A DNA stretch of 42,111 nucleotides from an uncultured Clostridia bacterium (GTDB lineage Bacteria; Bacillota; Clostridia; Oscillospirales; Ruminococcaceae), in the NCBI GenBank assembly GCA_947627875.1, contig CANQXS010000023.1, forward strand, positions 1 through 42,111, read 5' to 3'. The notes below the pieces were generated by a model. That model made no database searches. It was given only the letters and a program-made list of their open reading frames with translations, and had not been told where the DNA came from. A program made the translations under genes and the position numbers. Below, in pieces: positions 30,587 to 37,757 of this stretch (positions are counted from its first letter, which is position 1; each line of letters begins with the position of its first letter).

Positions 30587-31324
30587 TTACAATTTCCTCC
30601 TGACCGTTTTCATCTTTTCAATCGGATAGTGCGCCGAGCTTTTGAGATACTTCCCGACGGATACAACGGTTGCGGACACCTCTTCGCCGTAGCCGACAGG
30701 CACTATTACGGTATCCCCGACTTTTACCTTCACCTTTCCGGTCAGGTAATTGTAAATCCTGTCGTCTTTGAATTTCACTCCGCAGACGGTATAAACCGTT
30801 TTGTCGGCTTTCTCTGTTTTCTGCAATGTTACAACCTCGGGATTCGGCAGAGATTTTGCCTTTTCAGCGCGGTCGCGGTTCATTTTGCCCCTCAGCTTGT
30901 CGATTCTGTCGCTCTCCTCGGCCACACCAGAAAATGCCGCTATCCAGATCGCAACTATAATGCCGATAGCCGGAACGCCGATTATAAGCTGAACGCCAGT
31001 GCCGTCCTCAACTGAAAACGCCGCCCAAGCGAATACGGCAGGGATTATGCTCAACACCGCCGCAACAACTATGCTTAAAAGGCACAAGATAACAAGACTA
31101 TTTTCGCGGCTTTTGATGTAGCTTTCGGTGATGACCTCAGGCACCTTCGGCTCGATTTTGGGCAGGGGCTCCCTGTGCTTCTTCGGGGCAGGACTGTAAT
31201 CATGCTCCGAGCTCTTCATGACTTGATCCATTATCATAAAGGATATGAATTCCTCATCGGGCGTAGTTTTGCCGTCGCCGTCAAGGTCAAACAGCGAATC
31301 AAAAAAGTCATTGTCCTTTGACAC
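30587..31324 (-). CDS. EF-hand-like membrane protein with C-terminal beta domain
   Basis: 245 residues from the GTG at 31324, eight bases after AGAGGAG. The open frame extends to 31402 but with unlikely content. An N-terminal FDLDGDGKTTPDEEF is an EF-hand/dockerin-like calcium loop. Two transmembrane helices lie at about 80-105 and 115-135 (LVILCLLSIVVAAVLSIIPA; GVQLIIGVPAIGIIVAIWI), then a basic segment and a beta-rich end (KVKVGDTVIVPVGYGEEVSA). Function unknown. Confidence 0.7.
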   Translation of the reverse strand: MSKDNDFFDSLFDLDGDGKTTPDEEFISFMIMDQVMKSSEHDYSPAPKKHREPLPKIEPKVPEVITESYIKSRENSLVILCLLSIVVAAVLSIIPAVFAWAAFSVEDGTGVQLIIGVPAIGIIVAIWIAAFSGVAEESDRIDKLRGKMNRDRAEKAKSLPNPEVVTLQKTEKADKTVYTVCGVKFKDDRIYNYLTGKVKVKVGDTVIVPVGYGEEVSATVVSVGKYLKSSAHYPIEKMKTVRRKL

Positions 31325-31447
31325 GGTATCAGCTCCTCTACTGATTTTACAACTCCATATTATCACAATATAAGTCCAAAGATACGGACTGAAAAAGTGC
31401 ATACATCAGTTTAGCGCCCAGATTCTTGTCCTCCATCACCGAATCGG

Positions 31448-31476
31448 TTGAAATTGCAGCGCGGGTATGATATAAT
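31448..31476 (+). promoter_or_regulatory. Promoter of the ADP-ribosylglycohydrolase gene
   Basis: TTGAAA (31448-31453), 17 bases, TATAAT (31471-31476). Confidence 0.65.
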
Positions 31477-31501
31477 TACAAAAACCGAAAGGAGTCAACC
31501 A

Positions 31502-32605
31502 ATGCGCGATTTAAATAAATTCAAGGGCTGCCTTATAGGCGGAGCAGTCGGCGACGCGCTCGGCTATGCGGTCGAATTTATGCCAGCCGCCTCAATATTC
31601 AAAAAATACGGTGCAGGCGGTATCACGGAATATGAGCTTCGCAACGGCGTTGCCGAAATTTCGGACGACACGCAGATGACGCTTTTTACCGCCACCGGGC
31701 TGCTGCTCGGAACGACCCGAGGAATGACCCGCGGAATTATGGGCGATTACACTGACTATATAGCCCGCGGCTACTCCGACTGGTACCGCACGCAGACCGA
31801 GAGTTACCCGCTCCCCGAGGGCTGCCACTATTCTTGGCTCGTAAATCTGCCGCAGTTGTTCAGCCGCAGAGCGCCCGGAAGCACCTGCCTTTCCGCGCTA
31901 TCTCAGGGCGGGAACGGCACGATTGAGGACCCGATCAACCAAAGCAAAGGCTGCGGCGGAATTATGCGCGTCGCGCCTATCGGATTGCATTTTTGTGATA
32001 AAGGTCTCGACCCGAGCGAGGTCGATATGATTGCTGCGAAGTCTGCTGCGCTCACCCACGGTCACGAGCTCGGATATATCCCCGCCGCAATGCTTGCGCA
32101 CATAATTCTGCGGATTGCCGAGCGCGGTGACAGCATTTCAGAGGCGGTCGGCGACGCGATGCGTGTTGTTCCGACCATCTTCCCGAACGCAGAGCATATG
32201 GGCGAGCTTTTGGAACTGATTCAACGAGCGGTCGACTTGTCTAAGCAAAACATTCCCGACCTTTATGCTATCCGTCAGCTCGGAGAGGGCTGGGTCGCTG
32301 AGGAAACGCTTGCGATTGCCGTTTACTGCGCATTGAAATATGCCGATGACTTTGAAAAGGGCGTGATCGCTGCGGTCAACCACGACGGCGACAGCGATTC
32401 GACCGGCGCGGTCGCGGGGAATATCCTCGGCGCGTCGCTTGGGTATGATATAATTCCCAAAAAATTTATTGAAAATCTGGAGTTGAAAGACACGGTTTCG
32501 GAGCTCGCGGAGGACCTCTGCAACGACTGTCAAATGACCAAATACGACCGCGACGAGATTTGGGAGAGCAAGTACATCAGAATGGATTATGGAGCGATAA
32601 AATGA
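31502..32605 (+). CDS. ADP-ribosylglycohydrolase family protein
   Basis: 367 residues; ATG at 31502 after GAAAGGAG, although the frame is open from 31448. All the family landmarks are present: GCLIGGAVGDALGYAVEF, ISDDTQMTLFTA (metal-binding acidic pair), GCGGIMRVAPIGL, HGHELGYIPA and NHDGDSDSTGAVAGNILGA (second metal site). These enzymes remove ADP-ribose from arginine or other groups. Free-standing copies occur in nucleotide salvage and phage-related settings. The substrate cannot be told from sequence. The next small gene overlaps by ATGA. Confidence 0.9.
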   Translation: MRDLNKFKGCLIGGAVGDALGYAVEFMPAASIFKKYGAGGITEYELRNGVAEISDDTQMTLFTATGLLLGTTRGMTRGIMGDYTDYIARGYSDWYRTQTESYPLPEGCHYSWLVNLPQLFSRRAPGSTCLSALSQGGNGTIEDPINQSKGCGGIMRVAPIGLHFCDKGLDPSEVDMIAAKSAALTHGHELGYIPAAMLAHIILRIAERGDSISEAVGDAMRVVPTIFPNAEHMGELLELIQRAVDLSKQNIPDLYAIRQLGEGWVAEETLAIAVYCALKYADDFEKGVIAAVNHDGDSDSTGAVAGNILGASLGYDIIPKKFIENLELKDTVSELAEDLCNDCQMTKYDRDEIWESKYIRMDYGAIK

Positions 32606-32805
32606 TGGTGACTGAGCAGGACAATTGGAGCGGGCTTTCGCCCGAAGAAAAGAAAAAGGAACTGTATTTGCGGCAAAAGCGTATCCTCGATGACTTTCTG
32701 GAGCGTGGGGCTATCACGCAGGCGCAATATGATAAAAGCTTCGGGGATCTGACCGAGAAGATGGGAAAGGGAGATTACAAAACAAATAAGCCGCCGCTTC
32801 CTTGA
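32602..32805 (+). CDS. Small helical protein coupled to the ADP-ribosylglycohydrolase
   Basis: 67 residues from the ATG at 32602, which overlaps the preceding stop (ATGA). The core, GLSPEEKKKELYLRQKRILD then DFLERGAITQAQYDKSFGDL, is a helical hairpin resembling SHOCT-type short C-terminal domains. No catalytic motif. The tight coupling suggests a partner of the hydrolase. Confidence 0.65.
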   Translation: MMVTEQDNWSGLSPEEKKKELYLRQKRILDDFLERGAITQAQYDKSFGDLTEKMGKGDYKTNKPPLP

Positions 32806-32830
32806 CATTCCCTCCCCGCCGTGCTATAAT
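32802..32830 (+). promoter_or_regulatory. Consensus promoter of an orphan leader
   Basis: TTGACA (32802-32807), 17 bases, TATAAT (32825-32830), overlapping the end of the preceding gene. Confidence 0.8.
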
Positions 32831-32836
32831 ACCCCT

Positions 32837-32925
32837 TGCCGGTTCGGAGGGCAAAACGTTCATATGAAATGTAATGCCGGATAAGACCGCAGGCTGAGAT
32901 GCCTGCCGTTTTATCCGGCTTTTTT
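32837..32925 (+). ncRNA. Leader RNA / attenuator of unknown class
   Basis: From the predicted start the RNA can form TTGCC/GGCAA, then an ACGTTCA/TGAAATGT-like stem, then a strong terminator. It is followed by GCGGAGG and an ATG, the layout of a riboswitch or attenuator. I could not match it to a known class. Confidence 0.5.
32876..32925 (+). terminator. Terminator of the leader RNA
   Basis: GCCGGATAA / TTATCCGGC enclosing GCAGGC-TGAGAT-GCCTGC, then TTTTTT. Confidence 0.75.
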
Positions 32926-32936
32926 GCGGAGGTTTT

Positions 32937-32993
32937 ATGGAAGAAAAAATTAGAAAAATGGATTTGTGTTCAGAATTTTCATATTGGTCTTGA
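32937..32993 (+). pseudogene. 18-codon stub of the leader's target gene
   Basis: ATG five bases after GCGGAGG; reads MEEKIRKMDLCSEFSYWS then TGA. Too short to identify. It probably marks where the original gene was lost by deletion, though a functional micropeptide cannot be excluded. Confidence 0.4.
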
Positions 32994-33069
32994 TGTCGTT
33001 TTCATAATCCGAAAATTCTTTTTGAGATTTAACTGCATCATACATTTTATATAAATTGCTAAAGCTCAT
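32950..33069 (-). CDS. Small protein (39 aa), unknown
   Basis: ATG at 33069, six bases after the stop of the 82-codon frame. It reads MSFSNLYKMYDAVKSQKEFS and ends NTNPFF. Acidic, helical; it overlaps the stub at 32937-32993 on the other strand. Supported only by spacing and a weak GGA upstream. Confidence 0.3.
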   Translation of the reverse strand: MSFSNLYKMYDAVKSQKEFSDYENDIKTNMKILNTNPFF

Positions 33070-33075
33070 TTTCAA

Positions 33076-33324
33076 TCATTCCATAATTTCATTGTCAAAA
33101 TAAACTGCATTCTTTTGCTTGTCCCCTCGCTCCGTCTTTCTCGCCAAAGCTAACGTCTGCTTCAACGCAGAGGCTTTATCCACACCTGCAAGCCGCAGCC
33201 TATGCGCATAGTCAAGATACTCCGAAAAGCGCTCCGACGGCTCGATTCCCGCCCCGATCAAGTCCCTGCCGGTCACAGGCTCATATACTCGCAATAAGCC
33301 TTTATTTCTTCCTGTGCTCCTCAC
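33076..33324 (-). pseudogene. C-terminal fragment resembling CCA-adding enzymes / HD-domain nucleotidyltransferases
   Basis: 82 codons. PVTGRDLIGAGIEPSERFSE, then YLDYAHRLRLAGVDKASALK, is the tail signature of tRNA nucleotidyltransferases (G-x-D-L-x-x-x-G-x-x-P). The nucleotidyltransferase head and HD domain are absent. Its ATG lies inside the 3' end of the HxlR gene, so it may still be translated by coupling. Most likely a remnant fused behind hxlR by a deletion. Confidence 0.45.
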
Positions 33325-33661
33325 CCCAAGTACACATCTGGTCTAAAATCGGCATCAAGGATTTGCCCCGTTCGGTCAGACTGTACTCCACCTTCGGCGG
33401 TATTTGCGGATATTCCTCACGATGGACGAGATCGTCAGCTTCCAATTCTTTGAGCGTTGAACTGAGCGTCTTATAGGAAATACTGCCGATAAATTTTTTC
33501 ATCTCATTGAAGCGCACGACCCCAAACCACTCCAGAGCATAGAGAATAAACATTTTGTATTTCCCGACGATGAAGAGCATCGACAAGTAAAATCCGCTGT
33601 TTATGCGCCTTTGCGGATATTTAAGCGCATTGAATACACCAGTGTTTACACCATGAGGCAT
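33302..33661 (-). CDS. HxlR-family transcriptional regulator
   Basis: 119 residues. IVGKYKMFILYALEW, VRFNEMKKFIGSISYKTLSS, LKELEADDLVHREEY, PPKVEYSLTERGKSLMPIL and W-G-E-E-H are the HxlR winged-helix landmarks in order. The usual N-terminal cysteine is replaced by a short variable lead. HxlR proteins often sense redox or electrophilic stress and control a divergent neighbour; the divergent neighbour here is the primase-like gene, with a terminator in between. Start at 33661 is not well supported by a ribosome site. Confidence 0.85.
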   Translation of the reverse strand: MPHGVNTGVFNALKYPQRRINSGFYLSMLFIVGKYKMFILYALEWFGVVRFNEMKKFIGSISYKTLSSTLKELEADDLVHREEYPQIPPKVEYSLTERGKSLMPILDQMCTWGEEHRKK

Positions 33662-33676
33662 TGAGCTATAGCTGCA

Positions 33677-33719
33677 AATAAATCACCCCCCGTTTCGTAA
33701 GAGGCGGGGGTGATTTATT
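33677..33719. terminator. Bidirectional terminator-like hairpin
   Basis: Perfect 14-bp arms AATAAATCACCCCC / GGGGGTGATTTATT, placed between the divergent HxlR and primase genes. Confidence 0.65.
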
Positions 33720-33765
33720 ATTGTTTGGCTACTTTTTTACATAATTTCTAAAAAACATCGGCATC

Positions 33766-33794
33766 TTGACACATGTATACCAAGGTGCTATAAT
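33766..33794 (+). promoter_or_regulatory. Promoter of the primase/helicase gene
   Basis: TTGACA (33766-33771), 17 bases, TATAAT (33789-33794). Confidence 0.8.
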
Positions 33795-33829
33795 TTTTTT
33801 AGAAATTTTTGAAAAAGATGTGGTGAACG

Positions 33830-35482
33830 ATGATGCCTGACCAGAACCTCCCTGCTGTGAATACGAACCAGGATATAGAGCAAGTATGCAACAATCTACC
33901 TCCAAAGGAGCTCAACGATTTTCTTTTAGAGCAGCTCTTCTATACTCGCAAACAGCTTTACTATTTAGATGGCAATCTGTATGTACGCAACGGATATCAT
34001 ATTGAGCCGGTTCCCGACGGCAAACTGGAATCTCTCGTCCTGTCAGTCCTTGACGACAAATTCAGATTAATCGGTAAGAGAAGTAGGGTGAAATCGGTCG
34101 CTGATCTGATAAGACTTCGTAATCCAAAAGATTTCATCAATATTCCTCCTGACAATAAGATTATCGCGTTTAAAAACGGGGTTTTTGATGCTGAAGCCTT
34201 TTGGTTTTATGGAGACAGCAATCCGCTTGATCTTTACTCTGATGAAACAAAAATATGCAGCAGATATGAGCTGAATATGGAAATGAATCCTGAGTGGTTC
34301 GGTCAAAAGTTTAGATTTGAATTCAGGAGCTATGAGAGAATCTCGTATAAGCAACAGATTATGCGCATTAATAGTACCGATACGTTTCCTTTTCCGGACT
34401 TTTGCAACATATATAATGCAAACATAGCACTGGTAACTCCTGTTAAAAATAACGATGGAAGTGAGATGTTTTACTATAATACCAGCGTTTCATTTCTTAT
34501 TTCTGTTTACAATACCATTTTGAATTTGCATACGCCTGTCGCTGACAAGTTCTTTTCTGATATTGCAAACGGCGACCTTAACATCGTCGAGCGCATTTAT
34601 CAGATGATAGGGTATATACTGGTTCCGGGCAATGACGCAAAGGCGTATTTCCTGCTTCAGGGTGAGAGTAACTCCGGTAAGAGTATCTTGGGAAAATTTC
34701 TCGAAGGTTACTTTCCTCCCGAGCTTGTTACCTCTCTTGATATCTCACGCCTTGGCGGGCAGTATCTTCCCGACGCCTTATCGACAAGCTGCCTGAACCT
34801 GTCGATGGATCTGCCGAACGGAAAGATGTCGGATAAATCGGTCGCGGTTCTCAAGATGTTGACCGGCGACGATATAATCACTCACGAGGTCAAATACAAG
34901 GACGCCAAGCCGTACAGGAATAAATGCAAATTTGTATTCTCCACAAACTTCCCGCTTGATATGCAGATTTATGACCAGGCGTTTTTGAACCGAACGGTTT
35001 GCATACCGTTTACCAAATCAGTTCCGTATAAAAAGCAGGATTCGAAACTGCTTGATAAGCTGAATGCTGAAAGACCTTATATCACAGCCAAAGCACTTGC
35101 GCTTTATTATGTGCTTAGAGAAAACAACTTTACGTTCTCCGGCAATGACCATTTGAAACCGAAGGTCACCTATCGAATGGATCCGAATGACATCATAAAG
35201 TTGTTCTTCACTATGCATTGTGAAACTACCGATATCGATAATGACTTTGTCAGCGCAAACGATTTGTATACCGAGTATCTCGCATTTTGCAGAGAAAACA
35301 GCATGCAGGCATTGAATTCTATGCCGGGATTTTCGCAAAGGCTGATGTACTTGTACGCTCCTGCTATTGAATCGGATAGAAAGGGCAGCCTCAACGGATA
35401 CCGAAGGCTTAAACTATACAAAGACCCTGTCGTGTTTGTAGGGTTGAAGTCAGCTGCAAGCGAAAAAACGGGTCAAGAATAG
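33830..35482 (+). CDS. Phage/plasmid P4-type primase-helicase (SF3 helicase)
   Basis: 550 residues. The N-terminal 200 residues match the D5/P4 primase C-terminal associated region (IIAFKNGVFD). The SF3 helicase core follows: LLQGESNSGKSILGKFLEGY (Walker A), NLSMDLPN (Walker B-like), VLKMLTGDDIITHEVKYKD and KFVFSTNFPL (motif C). A C-terminal DNA-binding tail (YLAFCRENSM) follows. No Toprim or AEP primase motif is visible, so it is probably helicase-only and initiates replication of an integrated element. The ribosome site GTGGTG is weak. Confidence 0.85.
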   Translation: MMPDQNLPAVNTNQDIEQVCNNLPPKELNDFLLEQLFYTRKQLYYLDGNLYVRNGYHIEPVPDGKLESLVLSVLDDKFRLIGKRSRVKSVADLIRLRNPKDFINIPPDNKIIAFKNGVFDAEAFWFYGDSNPLDLYSDETKICSRYELNMEMNPEWFGQKFRFEFRSYERISYKQQIMRINSTDTFPFPDFCNIYNANIALVTPVKNNDGSEMFYYNTSVSFLISVYNTILNLHTPVADKFFSDIANGDLNIVERIYQMIGYILVPGNDAKAYFLLQGESNSGKSILGKFLEGYFPPELVTSLDISRLGGQYLPDALSTSCLNLSMDLPNGKMSDKSVAVLKMLTGDDIITHEVKYKDAKPYRNKCKFVFSTNFPLDMQIYDQAFLNRTVCIPFTKSVPYKKQDSKLLDKLNAERPYITAKALALYYVLRENNFTFSGNDHLKPKVTYRMDPNDIIKLFFTMHCETTDIDNDFVSANDLYTEYLAFCRENSMQALNSMPGFSQRLMYLYAPAIESDRKGSLNGYRRLKLYKDPVVFVGLKSAASEKTGQE

Positions 35483-35526
35483 TCACAACACAAAGACGAT
35501 ATTTTTAAAGTTTTAAACTATATAAT

Positions 35527-35567
35527 ATCCTCCTGAAGCGTCGCTTCAATGAACACTTTAGGAGGAT
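35527..35567 (+). promoter_or_regulatory. Possible ribosome-site-sequestering stem
   Basis: ATCCTCCT (35527-35534) is an exact complement of AGGAGGAT (35560-35567), the ribosome site of the next gene, with a GAAGC-GTC-GCTTC hairpin in the loop. A -10-like TATAAT at 35521-35526 would exclude part of the upstream arm if it is used. Confidence 0.4.
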
Positions 35568-35572
35568 TTATC

Positions 35573-35941
35573 ATGTCTAAAATCACAGTTTTGGTCATCG
35601 AACCCGGCAAGAAACCCTATGCCAAAGAAATCGAGAACAACCTTAAATCACTTCAGCACGAAGTCGATGGCTACATACAAGCCGTCTATCCTTGGAAGGA
35701 GCCCGTTGCTTTGATTTGCGACGAAGAATCAAAGCTAAAGAATAAGCCTTTCAACCGAGCGCTGCGAGGTGAGGACGGCAAGATGTACGATTATATCTCC
35801 GGCACTTTTATTATTACCGGTCTCGGCGAAGAGAACTTTGCTTCGCTGTCGCCAGAGCTGGTTGCTCATTTCTCCAACCTGTTTTCAGTTCCCGAAATGC
35901 TTGTCAGCATCGACGGTCAGCTGACCGTTCTGCCCTGCTGA
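35573..35941 (+). CDS. DUF3846-type protein
   Basis: 122 residues from the ATG at 35573 after AGGAGGATTTATC. ITVLVIEPGKKPYAKEIENN, then LQHEVDGYIQAVYPW, and a later NRALRGEDGKMYDYISGTFI, are the DUF3846 landmarks. This family is widespread on conjugative and mobilizable elements and phages of Firmicutes; function unknown. Supports an element-derived origin of the 33.8-36.7 kb region. Confidence 0.8.
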   Translation: MSKITVLVIEPGKKPYAKEIENNLKSLQHEVDGYIQAVYPWKEPVALICDEESKLKNKPFNRALRGEDGKMYDYISGTFIITGLGEENFASLSPELVAHFSNLFSVPEMLVSIDGQLTVLPC

Positions 35942-36285
35942 CGGATACCCCTGCTTACTCGGCAGGGGTTATTTTTTTTGCAATATTTGCCGCCCTCACA
36001 GCGACCGGTAGTGAACAACTCGCACTCCGGGCATTTGCAGGCGCTGCTTATACCCGCAACCCGGTGCCGCTGCTTCTTGACATACATCTTCATATCATCG
36101 AGCATATTTATAATCGCCGGCTCGCTTCTCTCAAAGAAAATCGCCATCTCCGTTATCCCAACTCCGTCGTAAAACATTTCCGCAAGCTGCTTTTTCTCAT
36201 CTTTCGTCCAAGCACTCGACTGCTTCTCGGGTATGCTCTCGCGAAGTGCTAACACTTTGTCTTTAATTGCCTGAGATTTCTGCAC
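35917..36285 (-). CDS. Unknown protein with Myb-like helices and a cysteine cluster
   Basis: 122 residues from the GTG at 36285, eight bases after AAGGGG; the TTG at 36291 is too close to that site. An N-terminal segment SAWTKDEKKQLAEMFYDGVG looks like a SANT/Myb-type or sigma-like HTH (GITEMAIFFERSEPAIINML). The C-terminal CKCPECELFTTGRC...CKKNNPC is a likely zinc-binding cluster. Similar proteins occur on mobile elements. It is convergent with, and overlaps by 25 bases, the DUF3846 gene. Confidence 0.6.
   Translation of the reverse strand: MQKSQAIKDKVLALRESIPEKQSSAWTKDEKKQLAEMFYDGVGITEMAIFFERSEPAIINMLDDMKMYVKKQRHRVAGISSACKCPECELFTTGRCEGGKYCKKNNPCRVSRGIRQQGRTVS
35948..35979 (+). terminator. 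Terminator after the DUF3846 gene
   Basis: CCCCTGC-TTACTCG-GCAGGGG followed by TTATTTTTTTT. It lies within the 3' coding part of the opposing gene. Confidence 0.7.
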
Positions 36286-36303
36286 CTTCAAGTCCCCTTA
36301 AAA

Positions 36304-36427
36304 TTTATTCTTATTTCTATGTTGGATTTGTCCGTCACAAATCTTACTTTTATCTTGGATTTTTTCGCAAAATAGCAGATAAAAGTGGTGATGTTAATCC
36401 CTTATTAAAAATCCAACATAAGAATAA
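36304..36427. repeat. Nested inverted repeats between divergent genes
   Basis: TTTATTCTTAT...ATGTTGGATTT at the left pairs with AAATCCAACATAAGAATAAA at the right (36408-36427). Inside, ACTTTTATC (36346-36354) pairs with GATAAAAGT (36378-36386). TTGGATTT occurs twice in direct and once in inverted orientation. Possible operator or element origin. Confidence 0.55.
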
Positions 36428-36453
36428 ATACTTAAAAAGGAGGCGGACTGCAA

Positions 36454-36666
36454 GTGTTAGAGCAGTACGGAGCACTGATGAGCGTAGCAGATGTTCAGGA
36501 GGTTTTAGGAGTAGGGAAAAACCGCGTATATGAAATGCTGAACGACGGAACGATTTCGTCAATAAGAATCGGGCGAAGTTGGAAGATACCGACTGAGGCA
36601 GTCGAGGAATACCTCAGAAGCTGGAGGACAAATCCGGCGGTCAGAAAAGGCTCAGGGGCAAGATAG
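36454..36666 (+). CDS. Excisionase-type helix-turn-helix protein
   Basis: 70 residues from the GTG at 36454, after AAGGAGGC. LMSVADVQEVLGVGKNRVYE then MLNDGTISSIRIGRSWKIPT is the excisionase/MerR-like 'helix-turn-helix domain 17' signature. Such proteins act as recombination directionality factors or small repressors of integrated elements. No integrase is in the window. Its upstream inverted repeats are natural binding-site candidates. Confidence 0.8.
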   Translation: MLEQYGALMSVADVQEVLGVGKNRVYEMLNDGTISSIRIGRSWKIPTEAVEEYLRSWRTNPAVRKGSGAR

Positions 36667-36679
36667 CTCCTGAGCCTTT
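36649..36679 (+). terminator. Terminator overlapping the excisionase stop
   Basis: GGCTCAGG / CCTGAGCC arms (36649-36656, 36669-36676) followed by TTT; the stop codon lies in the loop. Confidence 0.55.
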
Positions 36680-36693
36680 AAGGTTATTCAATT

Positions 36694-37404
36694 TTACTCC
36701 ATATTTATAATATTGTGATAGTATTTCTCGACATCTTCGTCTATCGGCAGACCTATTTCGATGTCAAAATATGTGCGGACAGGCACGCCCGCAGCGTTCT
36801 GAGAATCGACATATGAGCTTATCAAATACACATCAAAATCATAATCGCCGATGAGGAACTCGCCCTCATAAACTATCATTTCATCGGTCAGTTTCGGATA
36901 TTTTGCGGTTGCGGGTGATAAAAGCTGCTCGTCGATTTTCTCCTGTGCAAGCCTGTAAGCCTGCTTTCGGTCGAACGACCCGACGATGGCCTCAGCATTT
37001 GAAAATAGAATAACAATTCCGCCTATGATTATAACCGCGACTATCGCGACAACGGCGATTATTTTTACAGTCTGCGCCGATACTCCGGAACTGCCGTCGC
37101 TGACCTCCTCGACAAGAAAAGATTTCAGCCCGCCTGTATGTTGTTCTTCTGCCGATACTCCGGTTTCCGCACCGCAGTAGGGGCAGGTTCTCGCGTCCTG
37201 CTTTATATTTGCACCGCATTCGCGGCACTTTACCATCGGAGAAGACGGCGACGTCGACGGCTGAGCCAGCGGCGGCTGATAATTAACAGTCGGCGTCGGC
37301 ATGGGAGCCTGATTTTGTTCAGGTTCACTGTCGAGCTTCGCTCCGCAGTTAGTGCAGAACTTTACATTGTCGGGCAGCTTATGCCCACATTCTGTGCAAA
37401 ACAC
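36694..37404 (-). CDS. Double zinc-ribbon membrane protein
   Basis: 236 residues from the GTG at 37404 (GGAGGG upstream). Zinc ribbon 1 is FCTECGHKLPDNVKFCTNCG and zinc ribbon 2 KCRECGANIKQDARTCPYCG, with a Pro/Gln-rich linker between. One transmembrane helix (VKIIAVVAIVAVIIIGGIVI) follows, then an outside domain of about 90 residues beginning with an amphipathic QAYRLAQEKIDEQL. Last gene of a four-gene operon whose genes overlap or nearly touch. Function unknown. Confidence 0.8.
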   Translation of the reverse strand: MFCTECGHKLPDNVKFCTNCGAKLDSEPEQNQAPMPTPTVNYQPPLAQPSTSPSSPMVKCRECGANIKQDARTCPYCGAETGVSAEEQHTGGLKSFLVEEVSDGSSGVSAQTVKIIAVVAIVAVIIIGGIVILFSNAEAIVGSFDRKQAYRLAQEKIDEQLLSPATAKYPKLTDEMIVYEGEFLIGDYDFDVYLISSYVDSQNAAGVPVRTYFDIEIGLPIDEDVEKYYHNIINME

Positions 37405-37406
37405 AT

Positions 37407-37757
37407 CTATCCCTCCAAGTATTTAAGTACAATTACAAGAAGCCTGATTGCGAGATTCCCGACACCGTAGCCGCATAGGAGCCCCGTTATGAGCCGCCTC
37501 AGATTCGTTGACTCGCAGACTTTAAAGAACTGTATCAGCCAGTCGGCAAGCATTACTGCACAAAAAGCCGCGCACAGCATTACAGGCGGCTTTATGAACC
37601 TGTATGACAGCAGTGCCGCGAACTCTCCGATATAAACGCCTGTACATCGGGCGCACACGGGAAACTGTTTGCCGCGTATGAAAAAGCTGCGGTCGGGGCG
37701 CTGGTGGCAAAGCGACCTGCCTATTGACATCATAGCTTTGTACAGTCTGTCCGTCAT
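37407..37757 (-). CDS. DUF2085 family membrane protein
   Basis: 116 residues. LCHQRPDRSFFIRGKQFPVC and ARCTGVYIGEF are the DUF2085 signature (CHQ...R-S-F and C-x-R-C-x-G-x-Y), suggesting a metal- or redox-linked site. Three hydrophobic helices follow. It is coupled to the upstream gene by ATGA and is two bases from the downstream start. Function of the family is unknown. Confidence 0.85.
   Translation of the reverse strand: MTDRLYKAMMSIGRSLCHQRPDRSFFIRGKQFPVCARCTGVYIGEFAALLSYRFIKPPVMLCAAFCAVMLADWLIQFFKVCESTNLRRLITGLLCGYGVGNLAIRLLVIVLKYLEG

Noticed and set aside
32837-32925. TPP riboswitch suggested by GGCTGAGAT and CCGGATAA
   Set aside because: The two pieces are in the wrong order and are arms and loop of the terminator; other conserved TPP segments are missing.
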